64,000 nucleotides of DNA. It comes from an uncultured Collinsella sp. Its GTDB lineage: Bacteria > Actinomycetota > Coriobacteriia > Coriobacteriales > Coriobacteriaceae. Below the pieces are notes generated by a model, which saw nothing but the letters and a program-made list of their open reading frames with translations, was not told where the DNA came from and did not search any database. The stretch spans positions 1 to 64,000 of the forward strand of contig CAUFMG010000014.1 of the NCBI GenBank assembly GCA_959026725.1, read 5' to 3'. The position numbers and the translations under genes were made by a program. This document shows positions 43,282 to 51,942 of the stretch, piece by piece. Each line of letters begins with the position of its first letter. Position 1 is the stretch's first letter.

Positions 43282-46200
43282 CTACCCCCTTCCGGTCCTG
43301 ACGGTCCTCTTGAGTTCGGAGACCAGCGCCCTGAGCGCCTCCGCGACGCGCTCGTCGACCTCGAGGGCCGACCCGTCGAGGTAGATGTTGTAGACGTCGC
43401 CGCGCTGGCCCCCGAGCTTTGCCATCTGCTCGGCGATGGTCGCCGCGAACGGCTCCGAGTACTTTCGGTTGGTGAGCGGCACGATTGCCTCGGCGCCGTC
43501 CTCGCCCACCCAGTCGAGCGGGTAGCCGGTCACCGGCGCGTCGACGATGGCTCCGTGCGCGTGCATGCGGATGCCGCCATCGGCGTGCCGTATGCCGCCT
43601 GCGGCCTTCTCGTTGCGCGTCCTGTTGACGGTCACGTAGGTCGTGGTGATCGTCGCCGACCTTGAGTGGAACGGCTCGTTCATCACCGCCTGCATCGCGG
43701 ACTGGCACTTCGGCAGCGTCCCGTAGCTCGCCTTGGCGGTCATCTCCTTGCTCTTGAGCTTGGTGCCGTTGAGCTTGTCCACCGAGGTCTGCGCCCTGTC
43801 GACTTCCTTCTTGTCGACCTTTGTCTTGGCGCTCTTGGACTGGAGAGCCGTGCCGTTCCAAGTCACGAGGTTGCCCTGGGCGTCGCGCAGGTCGCCGACG
43901 CTCACGTCGACGACGCCGTTCTTGTCCATCAGCTGCGAGCCGTTCCAGGTGTAAACGTTGCCCTGGGCGTCCATGAGCTGGGCCTGGTTGACGGTAACGT
44001 TGCCGTTCTTGTCGACGATGGGCTGCGCGTTGTAGTTCTGGACGGCCCACACCATCTGGTCGATGTTGCCGTTGAAGTTGCTTGCGAGCGCGGCGAGGTT
44101 GGCGGAGCCGATGCTGTTGAGCGTCTCGGTCGACACGCCGGCGGCGGCGCAGGCGTCCGAGAACGCGCCGAAGTCGATGTTCTCCTTCGAGAACGCCTTC
44201 TTGAGCTTGCCGCCCATGCCCTCGAGCGCGGCCTGGATCTGGCTCGCCGCGCGGACCGTCGAGGCGGCGCCCTCGTCCATCGAGACGCCCCACCCGTCGA
44301 GATCGTCGACGATGGAGCGGGCGGTGCCGTCGTAGTCCTGCGCCAGCTTGGCGAGCTGGTCGTCGCTGAGGCTCGCCAGCTGCTCGGTGTCGACGCCGAG
44401 CTGCGTGAGCGAGCCGGAGACGGCGGACAGGGTCTCGCCGTTGGCCGAGAGCTGCGCCTGGAAGAGCGTCAGCTGCGCCTGGGCGAAGTGCTCGAAGGTG
44501 CTGCCGGCCTCCTGCGAGGTCAGCGCGGCGTCTCCGAGCTTGCCGTTGAGGACGTCGATGCTCTCCGAGGCGGAGTCGAACTGCTTCTTCGCCTCGTTGT
44601 ACTCCCTGCCGATCTTCTCGGTGCAGGCGAGCGCCTCGAGCTCGCCCTTGGAGAGCTCCGGGTAGGTCTTGGCGAGTTCCTTCAGGCGGTCCTGGTAGGG
44701 CTTCGTCTTGGAGGCGAGCGTGTTTGCCGCCTCGGACTGGGCCTGGTAAGCCTCGGTGAGGTTCGCCGTGAGGGCGCTCACCTCGGCGTCCTTCTTCTTT
44801 GATGCGACGAGCTCGTCGATGGACTGCTTGAGGCTCTTGACGTTGCCGTCCGCGTCGACGTACTGCCCGTTCGCCACGTCCTGCGCCGAGATGTTGAGCC
44901 CGAGCTGGTCGTTGAGCAGCTGGAGCGCCCAGGTGAGCCGGCCCTGTGCGTCGGTGGACAGGTCGGTCTTGCCGGCGTAGTTGTCGATGATCTGCTGCGC
45001 GGTGTTGAGCTGCGCGATCTGCGACTCGGCGGCCCTCGTGTTCTCGTTCATGGCGTCGACGTGTTTGCCGATCGACTCGGCGAGCTCGTCGACTGACATC
45101 GCCGAGAAGGAGGACTTCTTGCCTACATTCTCGACCCTGCCGGCGTAGGACTCGAGCGCCACGGTGTTTGAGGCCGCGTCGACCAGGCCGGTCGTGGCCT
45201 TGTTCAGCGCGTCCGTGCGGGCCTGCCACTCGACCTGCTTCTCGATGAGTATGCCGATGCCCGCCGCTGCAATGGTGCAGCCGATCGCGACCGGGTTGAA
45301 GCCGACGCCCACCGCATCGAGCGCCTCGGCGAACGTGCCGGCGCCTCCGCGGGCGAGTTTGAACGCCTCGGTTGCCTTGCCCACGCCGCTCGCGACGCCG
45401 GAGAGGACTGGCACCGCCTTCTGCCACGCCGCGATGCCCGCCGCCCCCGAAACGATCTCGGGCGCCAGGCTCTTGAACCCGCCGTAGAGCTGCTTGACCA
45501 TCGGCATCGACGCCGAGACGTCGCCGTTGACGACCTTGAAGAAGCCGTTCACGGCGCCCTTCGCGTCGTCGAGCACCCCGGCGATGTTGTTCCTGCCGAC
45601 CGCCTCGAGCGTGCCGGTGACGCCCTTCGTAACGGCGTTCGACATGTTCTGGATGCTCGTCTGGACGCCGCCGGCCGCGGTCTCGGCCTGGTCCTTGAAG
45701 GACGCGAAGCTCGCGCCGCCCTGCGTGTCGAGCTCGACCATCTTGTCCATGAGCTGGTCGAGCGTGATGGTCGGGTCCTTGCCCCCGCCGCCGAGCGCCG
45801 CGTACAGGTCGTTGGCGTTCGCCGTGGGGCCGAGCATGGATTTCGCCAGCTGGTCCATCTGGCCCGGTGCGGCCGTCGTCAGCGAGCGCCAGTCCTCCAT
45901 CTCGGGCTTGCCCTTGGAGAGGATCTGGCGGAACTGCTCCATCGCCGCCGAGCACAGCTGGGTAGAGCTGCCCGAGGCGATGAGCATGTCGTTGAGCGCG
46001 AGGCCGACGTCGGTGGCCCTGTCGAGGTCACCGACCGTGGCGGTGATGCCCTGGACGACCGAGACCATGTCGTCGAGCCTGGTGGGCAGTGTCGACAGGC
46101 GGTCGGACATCTTGTCGATCGATGCGTTGGCGGAATCGGCGGAGTACCCGAGGGACTGCATGACCTTCGGGTAGTTGTTGAGCGTGTCGAAGCGGCTGAT

Positions 46201-46440
46201 CGCCGACCCGACATGGGACGAGATGGAGTCCATGGCCTTCGACGTGAGCGTCGAGAAGGCGCCTATCATCGCGCCGGAGCCGGCCAGCCCCCTCCCGAAC
46301 CCGGAGCCGGTGCTCTTGCCGAGGCTGGAGCCGGATTTGCTCGCCTGCCCCTCGCACTTGCCGAGCGCGGACTCGACCGATTTGGTCAGGTTGTCGAACC
46401 TGGGGACGATCAGCAGGTCCGCGCGTCCGATCTCAGCCAT
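43282..46440 (-). CDS. Tail tape measure protein
   Basis: The product is 1052 aa, the longest prophage gene. It has an N-terminal TMP domain (MSDRLSTLPTRLDDMVSVVQG ... EMEDWRSLTTAAPGQMD), central hydrophobic segments (about residues 330-400) and long helical stretches. The C-terminal part has VTGYPLDWVGEDGAEAIVPLTN, a common TMP end. It sets the tail length. The start overlaps the end of the frameshifted chaperone. Confidence 0.92.
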   Translation of the reverse strand: MAEIGRADLLIVPRFDNLTKSVESALGKCEGQASKSGSSLGKSTGSGFGRGLAGSGAMIGAFSTLTSKAMDSISSHVGSAISRFDTLNNYPKVMQSLGYSADSANASIDKMSDRLSTLPTRLDDMVSVVQGITATVGDLDRATDVGLALNDMLIASGSSTQLCSAAMEQFRQILSKGKPEMEDWRSLTTAAPGQMDQLAKSMLGPTANANDLYAALGGGGKDPTITLDQLMDKMVELDTQGGASFASFKDQAETAAGGVQTSIQNMSNAVTKGVTGTLEAVGRNNIAGVLDDAKGAVNGFFKVVNGDVSASMPMVKQLYGGFKSLAPEIVSGAAGIAAWQKAVPVLSGVASGVGKATEAFKLARGGAGTFAEALDAVGVGFNPVAIGCTIAAAGIGILIEKQVEWQARTDALNKATTGLVDAASNTVALESYAGRVENVGKKSSFSAMSVDELAESIGKHVDAMNENTRAAESQIAQLNTAQQIIDNYAGKTDLSTDAQGRLTWALQLLNDQLGLNISAQDVANGQYVDADGNVKSLKQSIDELVASKKKDAEVSALTANLTEAYQAQSEAANTLASKTKPYQDRLKELAKTYPELSKGELEALACTEKIGREYNEAKKQFDSASESIDVLNGKLGDAALTSQEAGSTFEHFAQAQLTLFQAQLSANGETLSAVSGSLTQLGVDTEQLASLSDDQLAKLAQDYDGTARSIVDDLDGWGVSMDEGAASTVRAASQIQAALEGMGGKLKKAFSKENIDFGAFSDACAAAGVSTETLNSIGSANLAALASNFNGNIDQMVWAVQNYNAQPIVDKNGNVTVNQAQLMDAQGNVYTWNGSQLMDKNGVVDVSVGDLRDAQGNLVTWNGTALQSKSAKTKVDKKEVDRAQTSVDKLNGTKLKSKEMTAKASYGTLPKCQSAMQAVMNEPFHSRSATITTTYVTVNRTRNEKAAGGIRHADGGIRMHAHGAIVDAPVTGYPLDWVGEDGAEAIVPLTNRKYSEPFAATIAEQMAKLGGQRGDVYNIYLDGSALEVDERVAEALRALVSELKRTVRTGRG

Positions 46441-47190
46441 CCGTCACCTCCACCCACTCGGTGTTCTCGATGCGGTCGCGGACCGACGCCGCGCGCTCTG
46501 CCGCGACGCCGGCGGCCGCTACATCCTGTGGGCGGGGAGTTCTCGGGGCGTCCGATGCTCTGCCGCCGCACAGGGCGGTCGCCGCCGCGTAGACGCTGTC
46601 CACGATGTCTGCCGCCAGGTGCCGCTCCTGCGTCCAGCTGCGCTCCGGGTGGAGGGCAGCCACGGTGAGCGACCCGTCCGGCAGCGTCCTCACGAGGTCG
46701 TACGCCTCGGCGGCGCCGACCTCGTCGTAGCAGCAGCCGTAGTAGGCCCTGAAGTCGTGCCTGAGCAGGGGCAGGTGGCGCTCCTCGAGGTCGGCGAGCT
46801 CTAGAAGTTTTTTAGTTCGGCCGAGTAGAGCAGCTTGTTGTATGCGTAGCCCAGCGCGTCGTCGTCCTGCGTGCCGTCGTCCTCGGTCACGGCCTCCATG
46901 AGGCTCGCGTACTGCTCGTCGCCGAGGAGGAAGCGGAACGCCCCGTCGAGCTCCTCGGTCGTGCGGTCCTCCTTGTTCATGGCGTCGATGAAGCGGCGGT
47001 CGTGCGCGCGCTTGACGGGGATGCTCATGGCGATGCCGAGCACGGTCAGCTCGGCGCAGCGGCCGCGCTTCCGCTCGATGAGCTTCGCCTTGTCCGCCGC
47101 CGTCTGCGCGGCGGCGGTCGTGAAGCCGAGGACCTTGGCGTAGGCCTCGAGCTCGCCCTCGTCCATCATTGCGAGGTAGTCCTTGTTCAT
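46433..47190 (-). CDS. Tail assembly chaperone, long -1 frameshift product
   Basis: Frame 0 from ATG 47190 slips at A AAA AAC (46813-46807) and continues in the -1 frame as CTT CTA GAG CTC to the stop at 46433, adding 124 residues to give about 252 aa. The extension reads LLELADLEERHLPLLRHDFRAYYG, a typical GT-type T domain. Siphoviruses nearly always encode such a pair directly before the tape measure. The overlap with its start supports this. The frameshift itself is predicted, not measured. Confidence 0.75.
46801..47190 (-). CDS. Tail assembly chaperone, short form
   Basis: The product is 129 aa: an acidic helical protein (MNKDYLAMMDEGELEAYAKVLG ... AFRFLLGDEQYASLM) ending two codons after the slippery site. 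It keeps the tape measure soluble during tail assembly. A good site precedes ATG 47190, and a strong hairpin separates it from the major tail protein gene. Confidence 0.82.
   Translation of the reverse strand: MNKDYLAMMDEGELEAYAKVLGFTTAAAQTAADKAKLIERKRGRCAELTVLGIAMSIPVKRAHDRRFIDAMNKEDRTTEELDGAFRFLLGDEQYASLMEAVTEDDGTQDDDALGYAYNKLLYSAELKNF
46807..46813 (-). promoter_or_regulatory. -1 ribosomal frameshift slippery site A AAA AAC
   Basis: X XXY YYZ heptamer in frame 0 (last base of CTA, then AAA AAC). The zero-frame stop TAG follows at 46803-46801. A stimulatory structure may lie downstream but is not clear by eye. Confidence 0.8.
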
Positions 47191-47209
47191 CTTTCCTCCT
47201 AGATAAAGG

Positions 47210-47234
47210 GCCGCCCCGGCAGAACCGGGGCGGC
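47210..47234 (-). terminator. GC-rich hairpin between major tail protein and chaperone genes
   Basis: A perfect 10-bp stem GCCGCCCCGG/CCGGGGCGGC with a 5-base loop. The T-run after it on the minus strand is short (CCCTTTAT), so it probably lowers downstream expression rather than ending the transcript. Confidence 0.6.
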
Positions 47235-47256
47235 GTTCTCGTTATGGCGCCGTCGC

Positions 47257-47889
47257 CTACGCTGCGGGCTTGGCGCGGTAGATCGTGAACAGCGGCTCGT
47301 CGGCGGTCTTGAGGACCGTGAAGGTGAAGCCGTACTGGACCAGGCCGCCGGGCTTGTGCTCGACGTCGTCGCAGGAGTCGATGGAGACGCGGGGGATGAC
47401 GGTGCGGCGCAGGTACCCCGTGTCCTCGAGCTCGTCGATGACGAGCGGGACGCGCACGTCGGAGTTGGCGACGGCCTTGATCTGCTTGAAGGTCCCGTCC
47501 TCGTAGGTCTCGACGTTGTCGGCGCCGTAGCGCAGCTTGGCGACGGAGGAGCGGACGGACTCAATGAAGACCATCTTGTACTGGTGCTTCTCGCCGGAGA
47601 CCTTGGTGAGCACGATGGACTGGTGCCAGCCCTGGAACTCGTTGACCGTGATGCTCTTTGAGGCCGTGAAGCCGTCCGTGGAGAGGTCGCCCAGCGAAAC
47701 GAGGTCGGTGAGCGTGGAGATCTTGGTCACGGCGTCGGTGGGCAGCGCCGCGCCCGCCTTGAAGCTCGTGTACACGCAGCCGCCCTCGACGGGTGAGCCG
47801 GTGGTTACGAGCGAGGGGTCGATGTCGGCTGCCGGGGTCGCGTCCACGGACGCGAGGGCGACCTTGGCCTCTTCGTTGTTGGATGCCAT
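47257..47889 (-). CDS. Major tail protein
   Basis: The product is 210 aa, beta-rich, in the right position between head-tail completion genes and the chaperones. Segments such as FTASKSITVNEFQGWHQSIV and KYKMVFIES-type match the phi13/TP901-like major tail family. It forms the tail tube. The N-terminus is acidic and flexible. Confidence 0.8.
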   Translation of the reverse strand: MASNNEEAKVALASVDATPAADIDPSLVTTGSPVEGGCVYTSFKAGAALPTDAVTKISTLTDLVSLGDLSTDGFTASKSITVNEFQGWHQSIVLTKVSGEKHQYKMVFIESVRSSVAKLRYGADNVETYEDGTFKQIKAVANSDVRVPLVIDELEDTGYLRRTVIPRVSIDSCDDVEHKPGGLVQYGFTFTVLKTADEPLFTIYRAKPAA

Positions 47890-48258
47890 TTATCCTTCTT
47901 TCGGTTGGTATGTCTTCAGTCGGTACAGCGCGTACCATCGCGGGGACCGGGCGAGGTAGTCGTAGTCGGTCCGCATCTCGAGCTCCTCGCAGGCGCAGAA
48001 GCCCCGCGCGAACGGCAGGCGCGACATGGCGTCGCCCACGCGCTCGGCGAGCTCCTCGGCCTTGGCCTCTGTCGGGGCCCACATGATGACCTCGACCTGC
48101 GGCGAGTCGACGAGCGCGTCCTGCCGCGCGCCCCCGCACCGGCGGACCACGACGACGGTCCCCGGCCGCTCGGCGGGCAGGTCGACCTGAACGGGCACGC
48201 CGCCCAGGGCGGACTCGAGGATCGCCCTGAGCTCGCCCATCACGTTGAGTCTCGGCAC
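47890..48258 (-). CDS. Tail terminator / minor structural protein
   Basis: The product is 122 aa. MPRLNVMGELRAILESAL begins a fold seen in tail completion proteins (VEVIMWAPTEAKAEELAERVGDAM). Position just before the major tail protein supports the tail-terminator role. Assignment mainly by gene order. Confidence 0.62.
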   Translation of the reverse strand: MPRLNVMGELRAILESALGGVPVQVDLPAERPGTVVVVRRCGGARQDALVDSPQVEVIMWAPTEAKAEELAERVGDAMSRLPFARGFCACEELEMRTDYDYLARSPRWYALYRLKTYQPKEG

Positions 48259-48267
48259 GGTCCCTCC

Positions 48268-48591
48268 TTAGAGCAGGTGGTCGAGGGTGTGGTTGCGGTT
48301 CTGGTCGAATGCGCCGGCCGGGGTCGCGGCGCGGACGACGCCGAAGGTGTCGAAGGAGCCCGACTTGACGAGGCCCACGTAGGGGGCGCCGTCGAAGGCC
48401 CCGGGATGGAGCCTGTCGAGCGACCTGCGGTAGCCCGACGGCACGTGGTGCGATGCGGCCTCGGCGTTGGCCCTCGCCGCGAGGCGGGCGGTCTCGGTCG
48501 CCACCCAGGCGCGGACGCCAGCGCCCTTCGTGACGGCGATGACTCCCGCGTCGCTGTGGACGAAGCGCCCGAACTTGATCCTGTCAGCCAT
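48268..48591 (-). CDS. HK97 gp10-like head-tail component
   Basis: The product is 107 aa, with VATETARLAARANAEAASHHVPSGYRRSL and a C-terminal region expected of neck proteins. It overlaps the upstream gene by 8 bases. Function by position. Confidence 0.6.
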   Translation of the reverse strand: MADRIKFGRFVHSDAGVIAVTKGAGVRAWVATETARLAARANAEAASHHVPSGYRRSLDRLHPGAFDGAPYVGLVKSGSFDTFGVVRAATPAGAFDQNRNHTLDHLL

Positions 48592-48934
48592 GGACCCTCC
48601 CCGCCGTCGCCGTCATGTTCCACGCCGTGGGGCAGGGGTCCGTGATGTCGGGGGAACCGACCACCAGAAGCGCGCTATCGGGGTCGGCGGGCATGCCGCG
48701 CCCCGTCAGGGCGATGCGGCAGCGCGCCAGCGGCGGCCCCGAGTACGTCTTGGGGAACGCGATGGAGTAGCTCGCCTCGACGCCGTCCGGCCGGACGGCG
48801 TCCCCCACATCAGAGCCGGCCAGGGGCCGCACGAGGCATCCCGGGACGACGGTGGCCTGCCACTCGACGACAGGCTCGCCCATGGCGTCCCTGCCCGTCT
48901 CCGTGCTCGACAGCACCGTCACCTCCTCGCCCAT
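48584..48934 (-). CDS. Head-tail joining protein
   Basis: The product is 116 aa from ATG 48934, which overlaps the upstream stop as TGATG; a start at 48961 is less likely. It is beta-rich (VTVLSSTETGRDAMGEPVVEW), like the SPP1 gp16/head-tail joining family. Confidence 0.62.
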   Translation of the reverse strand: MGEEVTVLSSTETGRDAMGEPVVEWQATVVPGCLVRPLAGSDVGDAVRPDGVEASYSIAFPKTYSGPPLARCRIALTGRGMPADPDSALLVVGSPDITDPCPTAWNMTATAGRVHG

Positions 48935-49353
48935 CACGGCCTGCCCCCGTAGCTCGGGCACACGGTGCCGATGCGCTGGCAGCGCCCGAGGAGCCTCTTG
49001 AGGGCGGAGAGCGTCGAGCGGTCGAAGTAGGCCGTACCGCTCGGGTTCTGGAACGTGAAGCTCCCCTGGAACCCGTTGGCCGTGAAGCTCGACTGCGAGA
49101 CGCCGGTGAGGTCATCCACGCCCATGGGCGCGCAGGCCGGCTGCACGAGCTTCTTGCGTGCCGCGTCGGTCACGAGGTCCCGCGCCAGCGCCGCCGCGTC
49201 CCCCGTCAGGGTGCGCGTCCGGCCCATGCCGAGCGTCGCGCGGAGCTTCGCGCTCTGCCGCGACAGCTCGGCGGCCACGCGCTCGTCGGGGGTCGCCGTG
49301 TCGCCGGTGTCGATGCGGTACTCGTCGACCGTCGCGAACGAGTATTCGTCCAC
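48934..49353 (-). CDS. Head-tail connector protein
   Basis: The product is 139 aa and helical in the first two-thirds (DERVAAELSRQSAKLRATLGMG ... ALARDLVTDAARKKLV), resembling SPP1 gp15/HK97 gp6 connectors. It lies just after the capsid gene. Confidence 0.68.
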   Translation of the reverse strand: MDEYSFATVDEYRIDTGDTATPDERVAAELSRQSAKLRATLGMGRTRTLTGDAAALARDLVTDAARKKLVQPACAPMGVDDLTGVSQSSFTANGFQGSFTFQNPSGTAYFDRSTLSALKRLLGRCQRIGTVCPSYGGRP

Positions 49354-49363
49354 GGTGGCCTCC

Positions 49364-50302
49364 TTACTTGGTCGTGATGGTTCCCTTCACGATGTAGTCC
49401 TTCACCTCGGGGAAGAACGTCGCGCCGGCGAGCACGTTCGTCTCGACCGACACGTGGTCGTACGCCGGGGTGTGCGCGACGCCGATCAGGCCGGAGTCGG
49501 ATACCGTGTACGTGAGGCCCGAGGTCGCGAGCTCGCCGAAGTCCACGCCGAAGATGCGGATGTTGTCGGCGGGGGTGGCGATCATGGTTCCCTTGGCGAC
49601 CTGGTTGGTCAGGAAGACGCCCGAGAGGCCCAGGAAGTTCTCGAGGTAGGTCAGGCCGAACAGGTTCTGGTCGGTGATGGTCGCGTTGCCGAGGTAGTCG
49701 GCTGCGTCGTCTCGGTTGATGAAGTGGACGACGCGCTCGGTGGCGTCGCCGTTGGTCTCGAGGGTGTTGCCGAGCTTGGCGTCGACGGCCGCGGCGCAGG
49801 CCTGCAGGCCCTTGCCGGTCGCCGTGCCCGTTCCCTTGAGCAGGAAGGAGAAGAACTGCGAGACGATGCTGCGGCGGACGAGCGAGGCCATGTGCTTGTC
49901 GGTCTTGAGCACGGCGTTGACGTAGCCGGACTGCTGGATCGCCTTGTGCGTGGTCATGCGGCGGTACGGGAAGGCCTCGGCCTCGCCCACGGGCTCGTAG
50001 GTGGCGGTGAACTTGGACAGCGCGACCTCGTCGCCCTCGACGTAGGCGGTGCCGGAGCTGGATCCCAGCTGGACTGCGGTATCGCCGGTGGCGGACTCCT
50101 TGGAGCCGGCGGTCTTGGAGTTGTTGAGCTCGCCGGTCACCTTGAGCATCTTGAGCGTGGTGCCGGCGGCGATGGTCTCGGCGCCGAAGATGCCGAGGAC
50201 CTCGAGCAGGCGGTCGAGGTCGCCCTCGAAGTTGCGGATGAACTCCTGGTCCATCGAGGCGTTGATGGCCGTGGAGTCGGAGATGTTTGCGGGTACGGGC
50301 AT
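49364..50302 (-). CDS. Major capsid protein
   Basis: The product is 312 aa: MPVPANISDSTAINASMDQEFIRNF, and the end TNVLAGATFFPEVKDYIVKGTI, typical of an SPP1/phiC31-like HK97-fold coat family. It lies between scaffold and connector genes. A long E-loop region is near residues 40-100. Confidence 0.85.
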   Translation of the reverse strand: MPVPANISDSTAINASMDQEFIRNFEGDLDRLLEVLGIFGAETIAAGTTLKMLKVTGELNNSKTAGSKESATGDTAVQLGSSSGTAYVEGDEVALSKFTATYEPVGEAEAFPYRRMTTHKAIQQSGYVNAVLKTDKHMASLVRRSIVSQFFSFLLKGTGTATGKGLQACAAAVDAKLGNTLETNGDATERVVHFINRDDAADYLGNATITDQNLFGLTYLENFLGLSGVFLTNQVAKGTMIATPADNIRIFGVDFGELATSGLTYTVSDSGLIGVAHTPAYDHVSVETNVLAGATFFPEVKDYIVKGTITTK

Positions 50303-50315
50303 GTTTGCCCCTTTC

Positions 50316-50876
50316 TTACTTGTAGAGGTCCATGTGCGCGGCGCGGGCCATGATGCGCTTGGCGGGGTCCTTGATGGACTCGATGGACTCCCTGTTCACT
50401 TTCTTGCCTCCGCCGGATCCGCCCTTGTCGAGCGGGTAGCCCGGCTGGCGCGATTCGGCGAAGTCGGCGACGGCCTTGGCCGATGCCGTCATCGACTCCT
50501 CGTCGTCGCCGTGGATGAGCGCGGCGGGAACGCCGGTGGCCTGCGACACGCGGGCGAGCGTGCGCTCGCGCTCGCGCTCGGCCTCGGACGCGGCGAGGCG
50601 TCCCTTCAGGTCGTTGAGCTCGTCGTTGAGGGACTCGACGGTGGGCGCCTGCGCGCCCTGCGCGTCCCACAGGTCGGCCTTGCCCTTGTTCTCCTTGGCC
50701 CGGGCCTCCCACTTGCGGGACTCCTTCTTGAATCGCTCGGCCTCGGCCTTCCAGTCGATCGCCGGCGGCTCCTGCGGCGCACCGGGCTCCTGGCCGGCGC
50801 CGGGCTGCGCGGGCGCGGCCGGCTGCGGGGGCTCGACGGGGTTGGTCTCGGTGACGGTGTTCTGCTGGGTCGGCAT
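50316..50876 (-). CDS. Capsid scaffold protein
   Basis: The product is 186 aa from ATG 50876 (GGAAGGAG upstream); the open frame to 50948 has no good start. A Pro/Gln/Ala-rich N-terminus, a charged coiled coil (EAERFKKESRKWEARAKEN) and ARVSQATGVPAALIHGDDEE match DUF4355-like scaffolds. It lies directly before the capsid gene. Confidence 0.8.
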   Translation of the reverse strand: MPTQQNTVTETNPVEPPQPAAPAQPGAGQEPGAPQEPPAIDWKAEAERFKKESRKWEARAKENKGKADLWDAQGAQAPTVESLNDELNDLKGRLAASEAERERERTLARVSQATGVPAALIHGDDEESMTASAKAVADFAESRQPGYPLDKGGSGGGKKVNRESIESIKDPAKRIMARAAHMDLYK

Positions 50877-50950
50877 CTTGCACTCCTTCCGCCCCGTGCG
50901 GGGCTCGCTTCGCGCCGCCATGCGGCGGCGCTGGCGGTGTTTTGGCATGG

Positions 50951-50981
50951 AAAAGGCCGCCTCCCGTGCGGGATGCGGCCT
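50951..50981 (-). terminator. Terminator or attenuator between MuF-like and scaffold genes
   Basis: Stem AGGCCGC/GCGGCCT (50954-50960 with 50975-50981) plus an inner TCCC/GGGA helix, then four Ts on the minus strand. Confidence 0.55.
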
Positions 50982-51060
50982 CGTTTTCCTGCCGGCGCGT
51001 TGCGTGTCTTCGCCGGCGACGCTTGATGGCGCGTCGCGCCCGCCCTCCCACGGGGCGTCC

Positions 51061-51942
51061 TCACTTGGCCGAGAGTCTCTTGCTCACGCCCGCCGCGGTC
51101 TGCGCGAGCGACTTGGCGTAGGGGCTCCCGGGCTTGAAGCCCATGGCCAGACCCGCCCTGTTCGCGGTGGCCATGCGGGCCTTGAGGTCATCTGGGGACG
51201 ATGCCCCCTCCATGTACCTCTGGATGTCGCCGATGCTGGCGAACCTCTTCCCGTCCACGAATGCGGCGACTACCTTGCCGCCCCTGTGGCGGCCGCGCGA
51301 TCCCGTGCGGCGGGAGCCCCATTCGGGGTGCTTCGCGCGGTACTCGTCGTAGAGCGCCGCCGGGTCGTAGCCGTCGAGCGCGGGGCTGTCGGAGAAGTCG
51401 GCGACCGGTATGCACCTGCAGCTCGGGTGGCGCTCGGCGCCGGCGGTCGCCGAGCTCTTGAAGACGAAGCCGCGCGAGCCGATCATCCGGCACCAGTCGC
51501 ATGCGCCGGCGTGCGGCACCAGCGCCCAGCGCGGGTGTGCCGGGTCGGCCATGGCGTTGCCTTGGATCGTGGCGTCCGCGTAGCCCATGGCGCGCTGCAC
51601 GGCCCTCGCCGCGAGCGCCGCGGCGGGCGCGGAGTTCCTCAACGCCTCGTCGACGTCGCTCGCGAGGAGCCCGCCGTGGCCGGGGTCGAACTGCCGCGGC
51701 TCGTATCCCTGCGCCGGGCCGGCGCCCGAGCGCATGGCGGCGTAGAACTCGACGGCCGCCGCCGCGGCGAACGAGCCGAACTTGGCCACGAGCGCCGCGT
51801 AGGTGCGCGCCAGCGCCCGGTAGAGCTCCTCGCCGTAGAGGCCCGCGCACTCGTCTATCGCCTGCGCGACAGCCGCCTGCAGCAGGTCGGCGTTTATCCC
51901 GAGCGCGCGGGCGTAGCGGTCGAAGTCCCCGCGCGGTATCAC
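51061..51942 (-). CDS. MuF-like minor head protein
   Basis: The product is 293 aa. CDWCRMIGSRGFVF and HPSCRCIPVADF form the cysteine signature of phage head-morphogenesis proteins (VG6/SPP1 gp7-like). The N-terminus is helical. The C-terminal 60 residues have no recognised domain. It overlaps the portal gene by 4 bases. Confidence 0.82.
   Translation of the reverse strand: MIPRGDFDRYARALGINADLLQAAVAQAIDECAGLYGEELYRALARTYAALVAKFGSFAAAAAVEFYAAMRSGAGPAQGYEPRQFDPGHGGLLASDVDEALRNSAPAAALAARAVQRAMGYADATIQGNAMADPAHPRWALVPHAGACDWCRMIGSRGFVFKSSATAGAERHPSCRCIPVADFSDSPALDGYDPAALYDEYRAKHPEWGSRRTGSRGRHRGGKVVAAFVDGKRFASIGDIQRYMEGASSPDDLKARMATANRAGLAMGFKPGSPYAKSLAQTAAGVSKRLSAK

Noticed and set aside
42524..45955. 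A 1143-codon open frame on the minus strand
   Set aside because: It is an out-of-frame shadow of the tape measure and FN3 genes in GC-rich DNA; the translation is Arg/Gly/His-rich without domains.
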